From assembly GCA_963691815.1 (NCBI GenBank), contig OY829646.1, forward strand, positions 25,888,438 to 25,952,437: a stretch of DNA of 64,000 nucleotides, given 5' to 3'. The stretch's first letter is position 1. The number at the start of each line of letters is the position of its first letter. Source of the DNA: Echiichthys vipera (Eukaryota; Chordata; Actinopteri; Perciformes; Trachinidae). The position numbers and the translations under genes are program-made. The notes beneath the pieces are model-generated. The model saw only the letters and a list, made by a program, of their open reading frames with translations. It searched no databases and was not told the origin of the DNA. Below are positions 1 through 11,600 of this stretch, piece by piece.

Positions 1-34
1 TGCTTTTTCCGCCCTTTGCTTCAGTATCTGACAT

Positions 35-72
35 AAAGGGGTAGGGGTGCCACAAAGGGGTAGGGGCGCCAC
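35..72. repeat. Short tandem repeat, 19-bp unit x2
   Basis: Two adjacent 19-bp units (35-53 and 54-72) differ at a single base, and a partial third unit follows. The unit is G-rich (AAAGGGGTAGGGG core). It lies in otherwise unassigned sequence at the left edge of the window. Confidence 0.7.
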
Positions 73-346
73 AAAGCGGCAGTGGGGAATCAGATGGCTG
101 CTCACCCTGCATGCTGTTATTGGCTCTGGGTTAAACACCCACGTGGGCCAAGCCTACATCCAGAAACGTCCCTGTCTATTTTGAAATAAGAAGTACACAT
201 ACAGTAAAAAAATATATACAGACACCACCACACACTTCTGGTCACTTTTGTATTAGTTTATACATATTTTTTTAGGATAACACTACATAAACTAAACAGG
301 ACAGGAGAACACCCAATATCTATACACAGGATGGTCACTGAGATGG

Positions 347-531
347 GTGCAAGGTGACTCAGTGGTTAGAGCAAGACTTTTAGCCTCCATGTACAGATGC
401 TAAAAGTCCTCAACGCAGTGGCCCAGGGTTGGACTCAGACCTGCGCCTCTTTGCTGCAGTCTGCACCCTCTCTCTCTCTACCCCATTTCCTGTCAACCCT
501 CAGTTACTGTCCAAATAAAGGCCTGAAACGG
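347..531 (+). mobile_element. tRNA-derived SINE copy
   Basis: The element has an A-box-like TGACTCAGTGG (355-365) and a B-box-like GGGTTGGACTC (426-436) at tRNA-like spacing. These are the internal RNA polymerase III promoter elements of tRNA-derived SINEs. A pyrimidine-rich body follows, ending in AAATAAAGGCCTGAAAC. The arrangement matches a SINE family I recognise as common in percomorph fish. The copy is diverged and I cannot define target-site duplications. The family name is not asserted. Confidence 0.6.
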
Positions 532-2057
532 ACACTCACTGAGCTCTGCCGCATGTCAATGTTCCAAATGACTTACATTACATTCTGGGAAATTATGTTT
601 GACAGCTCAATTAGTGACCTTTTTATACTCCCATGTATTGCCTATTGCCTCTTTTTTTACCTGAAGGTGTTTATTTATTTAACCTTTAGGAGCGTAACAA
701 AAAAAGGAGACAAGGACTATTAAAGGGAAACTACAGTGACAGCGGATACAAGAGAAGAGCGGGACAATCCTGGAAAACCAAATCAGCGACATTCTGACAA
801 GGACATGGAGATAAAGTGACAAAAGGACAAATATAGACCAGACTATTCAGTATAAAAGGAGAAGGAAGGTGATACAAAAACAAAGACAGAGACATCGATA
901 ACATGACGGTAAACAAAATAAGAATTGGGTTTGTTTGTCAGGTTCATCAGGTTTTGTTACTCCAAAGCAATGATAGCAATTTAGAGTTTAAGTAACACTT
1001 AACATACTTTATAAGTAGGCGATCATAAATGTTGCACTAGAAGATTATATAATTTACTTAAGTTGCTTTTTTTCTGAAAAGCACAGTTGACTCAGATTGT
1101 GTATGTTTGATCAACCGCTGTGTTCCAGTTGCTCTAACTGAGAGACAGACAGAAATGAAAGAGCAAGACAGACAGAGCGGGGGGAAGAGAGCAGGACAGA
1201 GTGTGGGAATTGCCAGCGGATCAAAATGTATAGGAAGAATTATAGTTGCTCCAGCAGTAGCCGATAGCTCAGAGTGATGCTTATTAGCATATGAATCATT
1301 AGCATGGCACTGGAGGCCGGAGGCAAGCAGCCATGATGCAGAAAGCTCAGAGCGCACAAAGCCATGTTCACAGAAAGAGCACAAGGGTCTCTGTTTGCTG
1401 TCATGGCCAAATATAAAGCCTCTCTCTGGCTCCTGTGCTACAGAGCACAGAAAGCAAATCACTCTTCAACAGCAACACATAGCAGGCAATCACTACATTC
1501 AATCGAAGGTCACAGTGTGAGATCAAAAGAAAATCTGACTGCCCACACAACTGCAGTTCATCCTGAATTACATTGTGTTGTTAAGAAATATGTTTGAAAA
1601 GAACATGGGGTAAGATGTATTCATTTGCTCTCAGTTATACTGTAGAGCTGGGGTTTGAACCACTATACTGTTTTGGTACTGAACATCAAACCTTTAAAGA
1701 CTCTGAATGTTTAATTATTCTTCGATCAAACACATCCTGATTTAAAGCATATTTGTTTTAAGTGTGGGGACCAGACTGATCTGCAGAGCTTATTTTCCAT
1801 TTGCTCTAGCAGATACATTTGGCCTTCCTCCCATACAGACACATTTCCAGCCGACCAGATTCTGGGAAGGACAATCACAACGAGTCTTGCATATTCAGTG
1901 TTAGCATCTAGACCCGATCGAGCATCATGCTTTAACGTAGTTACCAAATGTTACTGGGTTTTTCTCCTTGCAGCTCAACTTAGCAGGCTCACAAATCTCT
2001 GAAAATGTCAAACTAGGAAGCGCTGTTACTGTATTAACTATTTCCCGCCTAAATTGT

Positions 2058-2115
2058 GTGCAACTTTGTGACCCAGCTGCCATTTTGTGCAACTTTGTGA
2101 CCAGGCTGCCATTTT
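2058..2115. repeat. 29-bp tandem duplication
   Basis: The unit beginning GTGCAACTTTGTGACC occurs twice head to tail (2,058-2,086 and 2,087-2,115), with two adjacent bases swapped between copies. This looks like local replication slippage. No function is implied. Confidence 0.7.
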
Positions 2116-4020
2116 TTTTCCTGCACCAAAAACGGATCAAGCACCGCTCCAACTTCCATGTGTCGCTCAACGCTACCTAGTTTCGCCATTCTGACGTTTC
2201 GTCGTCAAGATTTGTTCTAACTGCATCCAGAGGCATTTTGGCCTGCACCGTTAATAACACCCCTTGTAAATTGAATCAAAACAGTTCAAATAAATGTCAG
2301 TATTTAAATGTGAATAATAAGCGCTGGAACTTACCAGTTTACGTTGACACCAGGTGCAGACGCCACATAGAGCTACCAGCCAAACGGCACATACTACGGA
2401 TGCAACGGACACCAGTAATACACTGAGAGACACTGAGCCTGAGGGAGAGAGACAAACACACATAGAGGAGGGCATTAGTGCATTAAATATAACACTTAAC
2501 CCAATGACGTCCGTGAGGATTGAAGTCTAAGTTTGATGGTGAAACTCCCCACTAGTCTATGTTGGAGTTGAAGTACTGAAGTGGGACAAAATGCCCCATT
2601 TTAGGGGAACATATAGGTATAATCAGGGGCAATGCCTTGTAATGAGCAATCCTTCCTTTCCCCATTCATCCTTGTCATCTGGCATCTGTCAACAGTTAGA
2701 TACAGACAGAAATGCAACAGGGGAGAGGGAAATTACAAGAAAGCACTGATACTGCTTCATGCTCCATGAGCCCTGCATGTATCAATAGAAGATGCGTACA
2801 CGTGTCAGGAAGAGATAATATCACAGGGCTAGAAGCCATGCAATTAGCAGCTTCTGTTTCTCTCTTCTGTTTCATAAATCCTTCGGCAACTTTGTTCTCA
2901 TCTTGACAGATGAAAACTTCTTCCACAGCCTTCTATCGACCATCTCTGTCTTTCAATTACTGCCTCTCAATGACGCTGTTCATTCAGTTGCCTGACAAAT
3001 AATTCAAAATACAATCGCACGCTGGCAAAACAATGTCTGTAAACAATGAGGATACATCCTATTTCTCAAAAATACAGGAGACAGCGTATATTTCTTCATG
3101 AAAAATATCCTCTGACCGCTCATTCTTCCCTGTATCCCTTCATTTCACTTGTCATCCCTGCCTTAGCATGTTTAACATTTATACATTTTTTCAGGCTAAT
3201 AAACAATGGAAGTGGATTATTTAAGACAACCTAATCTTCCTTATCCACTCCTCCTTCACATTTTAGTCACTTTCTCTCACCAGGTGTATTGTGCAAATTT
3301 TAAACCAAGTTATCTACTGTTATTCTCTGGTAACACTTCTTTTCCTACAAGTCAGTAAGTAGTCACAAGTAATTTCATATCTCAATAATGATAATATCAC
3401 GATAAAGCATGTTTTCTGGTAATTCAATAAAAAAACTAATATGAAATAGTATAAAATTACTACATGATAAAGCCTATTTATATACTCCCCTGTGACTGAC
3501 ATAATTACTTTCATTTCAAATGTGCAGTACAGAATATTTTCGTGTTTTATTAAGAGTGCAAAATGAACATAACAGTTTCAAGTGCAATTATAGATAGAGC
3601 TATACATTAACTATGTTTACATGAGGCACACACAGAGTAATCAGATTAAGCTGATAGTTTGATTTAACTACACTGGGGAGCAGAATTGTTCTTGTATGCA
3701 CGCACGAGTTAAACAATAAATCTAAATGAATGAATGAATGAAGAAAGTCATCCACAAAGCTTCTCACATATGGGTTCCTAGTGAACTTTAAGACATTATT
3801 CTCCACTGTGATTATGTAGAGATAACCCAGTCATAAAGTGTATGCACTATTGTATTCTGGGCCATGAAGCTTAAAGGTTTGAGAAACTTGTGACTGGACT
3901 GTTGTGTAAAAACAAAAACGCATCTCCAAATGATATTCCCTCAAAATATTTCACATCAAATTTTCTGAGAAATTTGAGTTTGTATGTGCTTGTTATGTTG
4001 CATAATATGGAAATGTTATT

Positions 4021-4088
4021 GTAGATCAAGACATCTCAAGGTAATGATATACGATAATTTATCATATTGAATTATCGTCCCAGCCCTA
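4021..4088. mobile_element. Possible hAT-like element terminus
   Basis: An AT-rich stretch of ATCATATTGAATTATCG type ends in CCCAGCCCTA. Its reverse complement, TAGGGCTGGG, resembles the terminal motif of non-autonomous hAT-like elements common in fish. I could not find the matching opposite end, so this is at most a fragment. Confidence 0.3.
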
Positions 4089-4765
4089 ACTCCCCGTCTC
4101 TGTGCCTCTCGCTCCACTCATGTTTATCTCCTACTACTGGCACAAAATGCCCAACAATACCTAAACAGACAAATCAATGCTAACTGTTTTTTGTGTTATC
4201 TTGTAAAATACAAAAAAAAGTATAAAGGAAAGGAATAAAGAAAGGGTAAACTGAAAGCAAGGTTATTTGAATATTACATTTGAAATGCGCTACTTAAGGC
4301 ACATGGCATTGAATTAAATTTCATTAGGAGAGGGGGCTGGCTGGTTGGTATGGCCTCACATTGAATCTATCCTTGTATGTCTCCCAGAGGCTCATCCAGC
4401 TTACATTAATGCAGAGGTTTGTATCCTTGCATTTAGCAGTTTGAACTCCTCCACTTTTTAAAGTGCCAGCTTATTTTTACCCACCAGCCCTACCACCCAA
4501 ATTCAATTCTATTCGCCTGTTTGGTAAGGTATCTGATTTTGAATGGTGAAATATAAGACATGGCAGAGTCTTTCAGTCAGACAGCAGAGGCTGTGTTGTG
4601 GTAACATCACTTTCAAAGGCATTTCTTTAATGCTTAACAGATAAGTGGTCTCAATCTTACCAGTGTTTCCTTGCCAATTTATAGAAACACATAGAGAAAA
4701 ACAAAAAGCCATCTCTGTTGAAGCAGCTAAAGAAGCTGAAAACCTCTCCAGCTGGAGGGAACACA

Positions 4766-5110
4766 ATTCAGTTCAATTCAATTCAAAATACTTTATTTAT
4801 CCCTCAAGGACCAATTCAAGGCAAGCGATCGTGCAAACAGAAATACAAATAAACAATTCACTCACACACATAAAATACAATTTAATAAATCAGAAAATAC
4901 ATATATACAATGCTTAACAGCAGCAATACCCAACACAGATCAAAGTTTAAAAGGTCGAAAGTGCAAGTGCATGAGCTATATTTAAGGTACACTGACCATT
5001 TCTTGTTTTCTAATGGCCTCTGGAATAAATTTAAACACATTATTGATGCCAGCAGCTTAAAGAGGACATGTGTGGGGTCGTTGATAACCTTGCATTTATA
5101 TGCTTATTTG
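4766..5110 (-). mobile_element. Truncated non-LTR retrotransposon 3' end
   Basis: Read on the minus strand, the segment ends in a (TTGAA)-type tail preceded by GGGATAAATAAAGTATT. This is the usual 3' terminus of a fish LINE or a LINE-mobilised repeat. The upstream part is diverged and has no coding capacity. The tail (4,766-4,800) is clear, but the 5' limit near 5,110 is a guess. Confidence 0.45.
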
Positions 5111-5931
5111 AGGATTTCCTCAGTATTTAACTGTTCTTGGGATCTTTGTGTTTAAGGAATGAAAATAAATGAAACATTTAAAATACTTTTGATTGAATGA
5201 ATATTTGCTGATCTATTTCAAATGAGTTTAGTTGACATAAGCAGCAGTAGAGACACTGCTGAGCCTTTTTCAGAGCGACACCTGTAATTTCACAAAATCT
5301 CAATCCGTCATCAAACACGGTTCCCAAGTATGTATTTGTGGGTATGCAAGATTTCAACAACTGCTGGAAGACTACATTTAAATCAAAAAAGATCTGTCAA
5401 ATCAGTTTGCAAATTATTGCAAAGTGGGTCCATGTGATTGATCTTATGAGAAGAGAAATGATTACAGAAAAATGTTACAATATGTTCTTTTAATAATTCT
5501 TTTTAAACCTTTTAGAATTCACAGACCTGTTTGTGGAGACACGAAAGCCTGACATTTTTTCCCTTGGTATGGGCATGGGGACATCAAAGCATAATAAATG
5601 ATATAAAATGATATACAGTACAAGCAAGAAAACCATGTGGTTTTGTTACTTTTGTAATTTACCCTCTAATTGCCTCTTTATCGCTCTATCCACTTTCCCT
5701 GCATAGGATTCAAATAGTGTGCTCAAACTGACTGAAGGGACTGAAACGTTGCATGCACAAACTTTATGATATCCACAAGATACCCATTGCATGCATGCAC
5801 TTCAACAGGTATCATCTCGGTGCACTCTTTTTGTGGCATAACTCACAGATTAGCTGTGTTTGCTGCCCTGAATGGTTGATACCGATGTCATTTCAAGAGA
5901 AACTCTAGGACATGCATTAAGAAAACCACCA
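5111..5931. other. Unassigned non-coding stretch
   Basis: AT-rich sequence with no exon or repeat that I can name. Confidence 0.5.
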
Positions 5932-5957
5932 GTGACCACGGCTGTTAAGGAACCAAT

Positions 5958-6296
5958 CCTATCCCCAAAGCAATTTCAGTCGAAAGCAACTGGACTTGGT
6001 TATTTGTCTAGGAAGACGTTTCCCCTCTCATCCAAGAGGCTTCATCAGTTCATGTACGCATCTGACCAGGCTGGGACTGGTCCAACTAACTCGTGTGGAG
6101 ATCCAGGTATTTAACCTCTCACAAGGCCGATGATGTCACCGGAACCATTTGTGCTCCAAGTGCCAACGGCCGTTGTTAGAGTGGCAGTCGTTGGTGGGGA
6201 GTTGGTTTCGACATCGTTAGTGCTCTATTGAGTCTTAACGACAGGCGTTAGAGTCACAGGAGGCCATTTGTGAACAGTTGTTCTTTGAGGTTAGAT
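5958..6296 (-). mobile_element. Penelope-like element 3' end, inverted arm
   Basis: This segment is an inverted copy of the 3' untranslated end of a Penelope-like element (PLE). It aligns base by base with the reverse complement of about 6,600-6,926 and with 63,020-63,350. The shared landmark is the block around AAGACGTTTCxCCTCTCATC. Together with the forward copy to its right it forms a large imperfect foldback. Inverted, truncated partial copies beside the main copy are known for PLEs. The left limit is approximate. Confidence 0.7.
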
Positions 6297-6339
6297 TGTG
6301 ACCACAGCTGTTGATCAACCAATCATATCCCCAAAGCAA

Positions 6340-6961
6340 AACAACCACTGCATAAATGCATGGTCCAACACAGAAGAGCTAACTCCTCAGGCCTCTCATC
6401 TCAAGGAGAAATCCCACTCATTTGATGACAACAATGTCCACATCCTGGACAGGGAGGACAGATGGTTTGAAAGAGTAATAAAAGAAGCCATCTATGAAAA
6501 AGAAGAGAAACCATCGCTAAACAGAGGAGGAGGTCAGAGACACCACTTATCTCCAATTTACAATGCTGCCCTTTCATCTCTTTCCAGGAGATTCAACAAT
6601 CTAACCTCAAAGAACAACTGTTCAAAAAAGCCTCCTGTGACCTCAAGACTGTCGTTAAGACTCAATAGAGCACTAACAAAGTCGAAACCTTCTTCCCCCT
6701 GTCACTCTAACAACAGTCGTTGGCTCTTGGAGCACAAATGGTTCCAGTTACATCATCGGCCTTGTGAGAGGTTAAATACCTGGATCTCCACACCTGTTAG
6801 TTGGACCAGTCCCAGCCTGGTCAGTTGTGTACATGAACTGAGAAAGCCTCTTGGATGAGAGGTGAAACGTCTTCCTAGACAAATAACCATGTCCAGTTGC
6901 TTTTGACTGAAATCGCTTTGGGGATAACGATGACCTGGACAAATGAGAATATTCACAGGTG
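6340..6961 (+). mobile_element. Penelope-like element 3' end with GIY-YIG C-terminal remnant
   Basis: The forward strand encodes about 90 residues with the motifs KSHSFDDNNVHILDREDRWF and PSLNRGGGQRHHLSPIYNAA (6,400-6,580). These are the C-terminal tail of a PLE polyprotein, after the reverse transcriptase and within or beyond the GIY-YIG endonuclease region. The upstream reverse transcriptase is absent. The coding remnant is followed by the 3' untranslated region and a terminus near ATTCACAGGT (about 6,961). The copy is a dead 5'-truncated insertion facing its inverted arm (5,958-6,296). Confidence 0.75.
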
Positions 6962-8399
6962 AACCAATTCTAAATAATATAACTTTAAAATGAAAACTGG
7001 TAAATTTGCTCCTGACACTCAGCGGTTTCTTTTTTGGAATAATCATAATTCAACAGAACCACAGTTCAGCACCATGGACAGCGCTCATCCCCATTGGCCC
7101 TCCATCTGCAAGCAAGAGATCTGTACACCTGGTGAACAAACTGGGCTGAGCTGCAACAACTGGAGCACAGGGGCAAGTATGTGTTCCTGTTCACATGTGT
7201 TCCTATGTGTGCACAATTATTGAGAGGAGAAATTATCACAGTTCACATTATTAATCAGGGAACTCGACACTATGGAAGGAAAAAGACAGACACATTTTTT
7301 CAGCACATGAAACACATAAAACATCGAAGCTTATAGCTCACTTTATATCAAAAATAGAGTAAACCATGACATTTCCCTGCAAGATTCATAAAATAAATAA
7401 AAAACACGTTGTTAACTCCACACGCTGCCAATGTTAGGTGCTTTTTTGGCGGATATAAAGATGAAACGTCAGTTCCCTTTGACATTTTTACAGATTAGTT
7501 TTTCGCAGTGTTACAATGAAGGAATCAGAACACCATAGATACCTAAGCTTCTACTACTCTTACGGTTATGAAACTGTGACATTATAAAAGCATGCTTTCC
7601 TGAATCCTGACACTTGCGTATCTGGATACAAGTTTGCAGATTCTACAGATTAAGATACACTTTCACAGTTCTGCACACAAATTACTATTGCAACAGTAGA
7701 TCCCCAATAGCTACAGAGAAAGTTCATTTAAAGTGTCATCCTTTGTCTTATAATTAGAAATGAGGGCTGAACACTACTTTGTGGTTCTGCTCTCACTTTA
7801 CTGTGATGGTCGGATACAACACTAATAATATCTCAGCTTCTGTGCCTCACTAGGAATCTGTATGATCTATTTTACTCTCACTAGATCTTTTCCAAGGAGC
7901 AGAATTATCTGATGTCCATCGACCAAGTGGCTAATGAATGTTGAAAAATTGTATTTTAAGTTGATGAGCGAAGCAAATCTACCAGCCACTTGTATAATTC
8001 ACCAGTTTTTCGCTAGTGGATGATACAAATGTTGTATCCTGCCAAGCAGTGAGCTCATAAACTCCAAAATGCACTATCCACTGTGACCTCTTTCACAAAA
8101 ATGATCTACTGAGCATCTGTTGCAGTAACTGGCCTCATTAAAATGCAATAATCATTGATGACCAACAGTTGAGAGCATCTAATGTACTTAGGTTATAAGA
8201 AAAACTGCTATGTATAATGTAGATAAAATTGATGATCTAAAAGCAGCCATCGTATTTGCAGTGAACTTGTAAATAAGTATTCTAACAAAAGAGAAACAAA
8301 TTCATAGGGATAGATGGCAGAGGTCTATATCCAAGGAAACAGCAAATGGGCCTGATAATGTTAACAATTCATGACAGGTGAGGATCTCAGTGAACCAAA
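6962..8399. other. Unassigned stretch with a weak exon candidate
   Basis: Mostly AT-rich sequence. A short open stretch from ATG at 7,074 has a good Kozak-like context (AGCACCATGG) and a GTATGT donor at 7,177. It has no homology I recognise, so I do not call it a gene. I see nothing else here. Confidence 0.4.
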
Positions 8400-8600
8400 A
8401 GGACCTCTCTGTCAAGCAACTGCTCCTCCATTTTGAGGAGAGCAAGCTGAGGCGGTTTTGCCACATGGGAAGAAAACTTCTCTTAAGAATTCTAGTGGCC
8501 TCATCTGACTGCAGGAAGACCACAGGACAGGACATGATGGACATTTCCCATCTGGCCACATGAAACTGATCCTCGGCTATAGCCCAGTTGATCTGGAAGT
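8400..8600 (+). mobile_element. Degenerate LINE 3' coding end
   Basis: The conceptual frame contains ESKLRRFCHMGR followed by a TTGQDMMDISHLA segment. This resembles, in order, the SQLRWFGH and RDYISxLAW motifs at the C-terminus of an abundant teleost non-LTR retrotransposon. Nucleotide similarity to that consensus, from my memory, extends over roughly 150 bases. The frame is broken and there is no intact tail, so it is an old fragment. Confidence 0.45.
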
Positions 8601-11600
8601 AAAAGTAGCTGCTTGGGTCTTTCATTTGAGTCTTTTAGGGTAGTATGGTCCATGAATTACAATTTCAGTGTATCTTTTTATAGATTTTATACATTTTGTC
8701 CCATTATTTGTTGTGCTCATTATACATATACAAAGAATCCTTTTAACAATACAACCCCAACTCAAGGTCAACTTTTTCCAGTATTTCCAACCAAGTCACA
8801 CGGTCATCTTCATCAGTGCATGGAGTTTGCTCAGCACTTTAAAGAACTTTCCATTCATGTTGGTTTCAAAGTCAAGCATCATGTAGCAAACCCCATCTGC
8901 TGATAAAGACTGTGTAATACAATTAAAAGCTCAAAATAAAGCCAGTAAGTTAATCCTGTGATTGTTCTGTCAAACTACTATTATATCTCAGGTCAAGAAT
9001 GAATTTTGATGCTTATCTAAAATGATCTTTAATACACAACTTCAATAACTTCACTTACATTTGGGAAACAAGTGTTTGTATTTATATAAGCAAACACTTT
9101 ACTTTTTGATTAGTTCACATACTGCATCTCTGAGGTCTGTGGTGAAACATGTTAAAACCTAACCTTAAATACAAGCTGAAGTCAGGTCCCAGAAGGTCAA
9201 AAAAATGTGGATTACCTCCAGATCCAGCACCTACTGTGCTGTGTTTGGTATCACACTGGGTACCTCCCATTGCTCCAGCAGTAAACACGACACTCTTACA
9301 GTAATGCTCCTATCACTCAAACTCTGTCGCTTGTTCTCCCTGGTGTATTTTGGAATGTAACTGCATGCATAGTCCAAGATCATTTCGTTAATAATCACTA
9401 AATGTATGCAAAGACTGTTTCATACATAATTACAGCCAGAAGTGTAGTGCAGTTCTCCATATTCTCATATTAATTGATATTCTTGTGTTCCATCTTCCTA
9501 CTTGCAGTCTCTCTGCCAACATGCCATTTTCACTTGTGGTAGCCTAATTATTTAATTCATAACACAAATGATCAGAACTGCTCATCAGAAAAATAGTCTT
9601 TATAAAACTGCTTTTGTATTACTTTTAATTACTTCAACCTGGATTAAATACTAAACTTAAAACATATGTCTCAAGTTCTTTATGTTTAAGCTTTTAAACA
9701 ACACAATTAATTATCACCCAATTTACCATAGCTTGTGCTGTTGGGCTTTTCACTATTCCTGTCACAAATATTCCTTAAAAAACTGCTGATGTGTTTCAGA
9801 TGTTGGCTTATTTGCAGATCAGAGCAGTCAACTTGCTGAGTATGACTGACTATAAAGATAGGAAGGGTCGCTAAAATTATGAAAATAAGACTGTGTAATA
9901 AACTGTAACTACCCTTTAAGGTGATGCTATTGCAGGCTCAGCACTTCCCACTGTGTCCTCAGTATTCAGTCCATGCTCTCTTCTCTTGAGGGCACCAGTA
10001 TCTCTCTTTGTTAACTCTAGCCCTTACTCTCTTTGTCTCCTCTTTACCACCTGCTGTGCTTATCTGTTTGTGCTCTGTTCACTCAGCCCCTGGTGCTACC
10101 GACTGGCACAACACAGAGTATAAGCAATATTAGTCACCGGAGACCTCCGGAGGAGCATCTCTTGCCGTGGGTCGGAACAACATGGAGAGGGCCGCCACCA
10201 TGGGAGGTGACCCTTGACTGGCACAACAGACGCATTGCCAACAGAGTGGTGACCAGTGGGAGGAACATGGGCATCCAATTATACAGAAAACCAAAGGGGA
10301 ATGAGAGAGAATAGTATGTCTCCGTTTAAAAGACTACGGCTGTATCAAAGCTCAGCATTGCTTTAAGTGTCTCTTTTTGGACCTCTCGTTGGATGGATTG
10401 AAACACTATGAATACAAGGTTACAGTTCTGTAAATCTGAAGGTTGCATTATTTACTCTTCATGAAGTATTAATATTAAGAGTGAAGAAGAGAGAGGAAGC
10501 TGTGAGAAGTTCGGTAGGTAGACAGCCGGCTCCGCAGTCTTGAAATCCCAGCAGGTCTGTGTTTGTCTCACATGTAACCACCTGACTGCCTTGTTGGCTG
10601 GAGTTCAGTTTTGCCGAACCTTGCTGTCACAAGTACAGGGTTGACCTGTCAGAAAGCATTCGTTTTTGCCTTTCAATAGAACAAATTGACTCCTTTATTT
10701 GGCTCCATACTTCTGATCAGCTAGATGCATTTGATAACACAGGTCTATTATAATCTATTCTTTGGTTCTACTTCCACACATATATCCACAAACTCCCTCG
10801 AGACTTCTTGTTCCCCAGCATTCCTAGCTTTAAGTCTTTGTCCAAAAGCAATGGTTGCCTGGAGGCAACCTCATTTTTTCTGCTGCTTTCACCCAAAGTA
10901 TAGCCTGGAGCGAAATAGAGAAAAAATATATATATTCCTCCTCGGATAATAAAAATAAATACTTTGGTCAGGATAACTCACTTGTCTGAGACAGATTTCT
11001 ATGGCTCAGGGTTTTATATGTAAATCTAGATATTGAGAAGTTTCTCTTATTTATATATACTTTGTTTGATAGTTTAAGGTTATTGTTTAGATCACGGACC
11101 AAACGTCCGGCACAGTTTACAGGGCACCATCAAATGTAAAATCTTAAGTTTGGAAGAAAATGGGATTCTATAAGATGGAAGGAAAACTCCACAAACGTCT
11201 GGCCATGAAGGACAGATATGAGGTCCAGCAGCAGCAGGAGAAATCTGCAAACTCACCTCACCAAACAGGAAATACGTGGCTGACGAGGATTATGTGGATG
11301 CTTGTATTGTTACTGCAAGAACATGCAAGACAAAGACACAGTTCTCAAAAAGTTTTTCCAGCCACAACTTATCCAGGTCTAGGGAAATCATATGTATCAT
11401 CCATATGTATCAGATTGTCTTATAAGGGAGAGAGAAAAGATAAGATGTTTTCAACTCTTTTCCAGTTTGACTTCGGCAAGAGTTTGATAGACAAATACTG
11501 TAGTTCATCCAATCACCTGCCAGGTAACGGTTTCCAATGAAGGCTTCTTGGTTCTTTTTAACAAACAATCTGAAGTTGAAGCTGAAGTTTAGCTTATAAG

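Larger units (their letters stand above)
532..4765. other. Unassigned non-coding stretch
   Basis: About 4.2 kb of AT-rich sequence with only short, non-homologous open frames and no recognisable exon. It holds a small 29-bp tandem duplication (2,058-2,115) and a possible hAT-like terminus ending at 4,088. I see nothing else I can name. Confidence 0.5.

Noticed and set aside
10033..10314. 93-codon frame with a hydrophobic start and LYRKPKG near its end
   Set aside because: The YRKP string recalls the Penelope-like reverse transcriptase, but no other motif of that family is nearby. Taken as chance.
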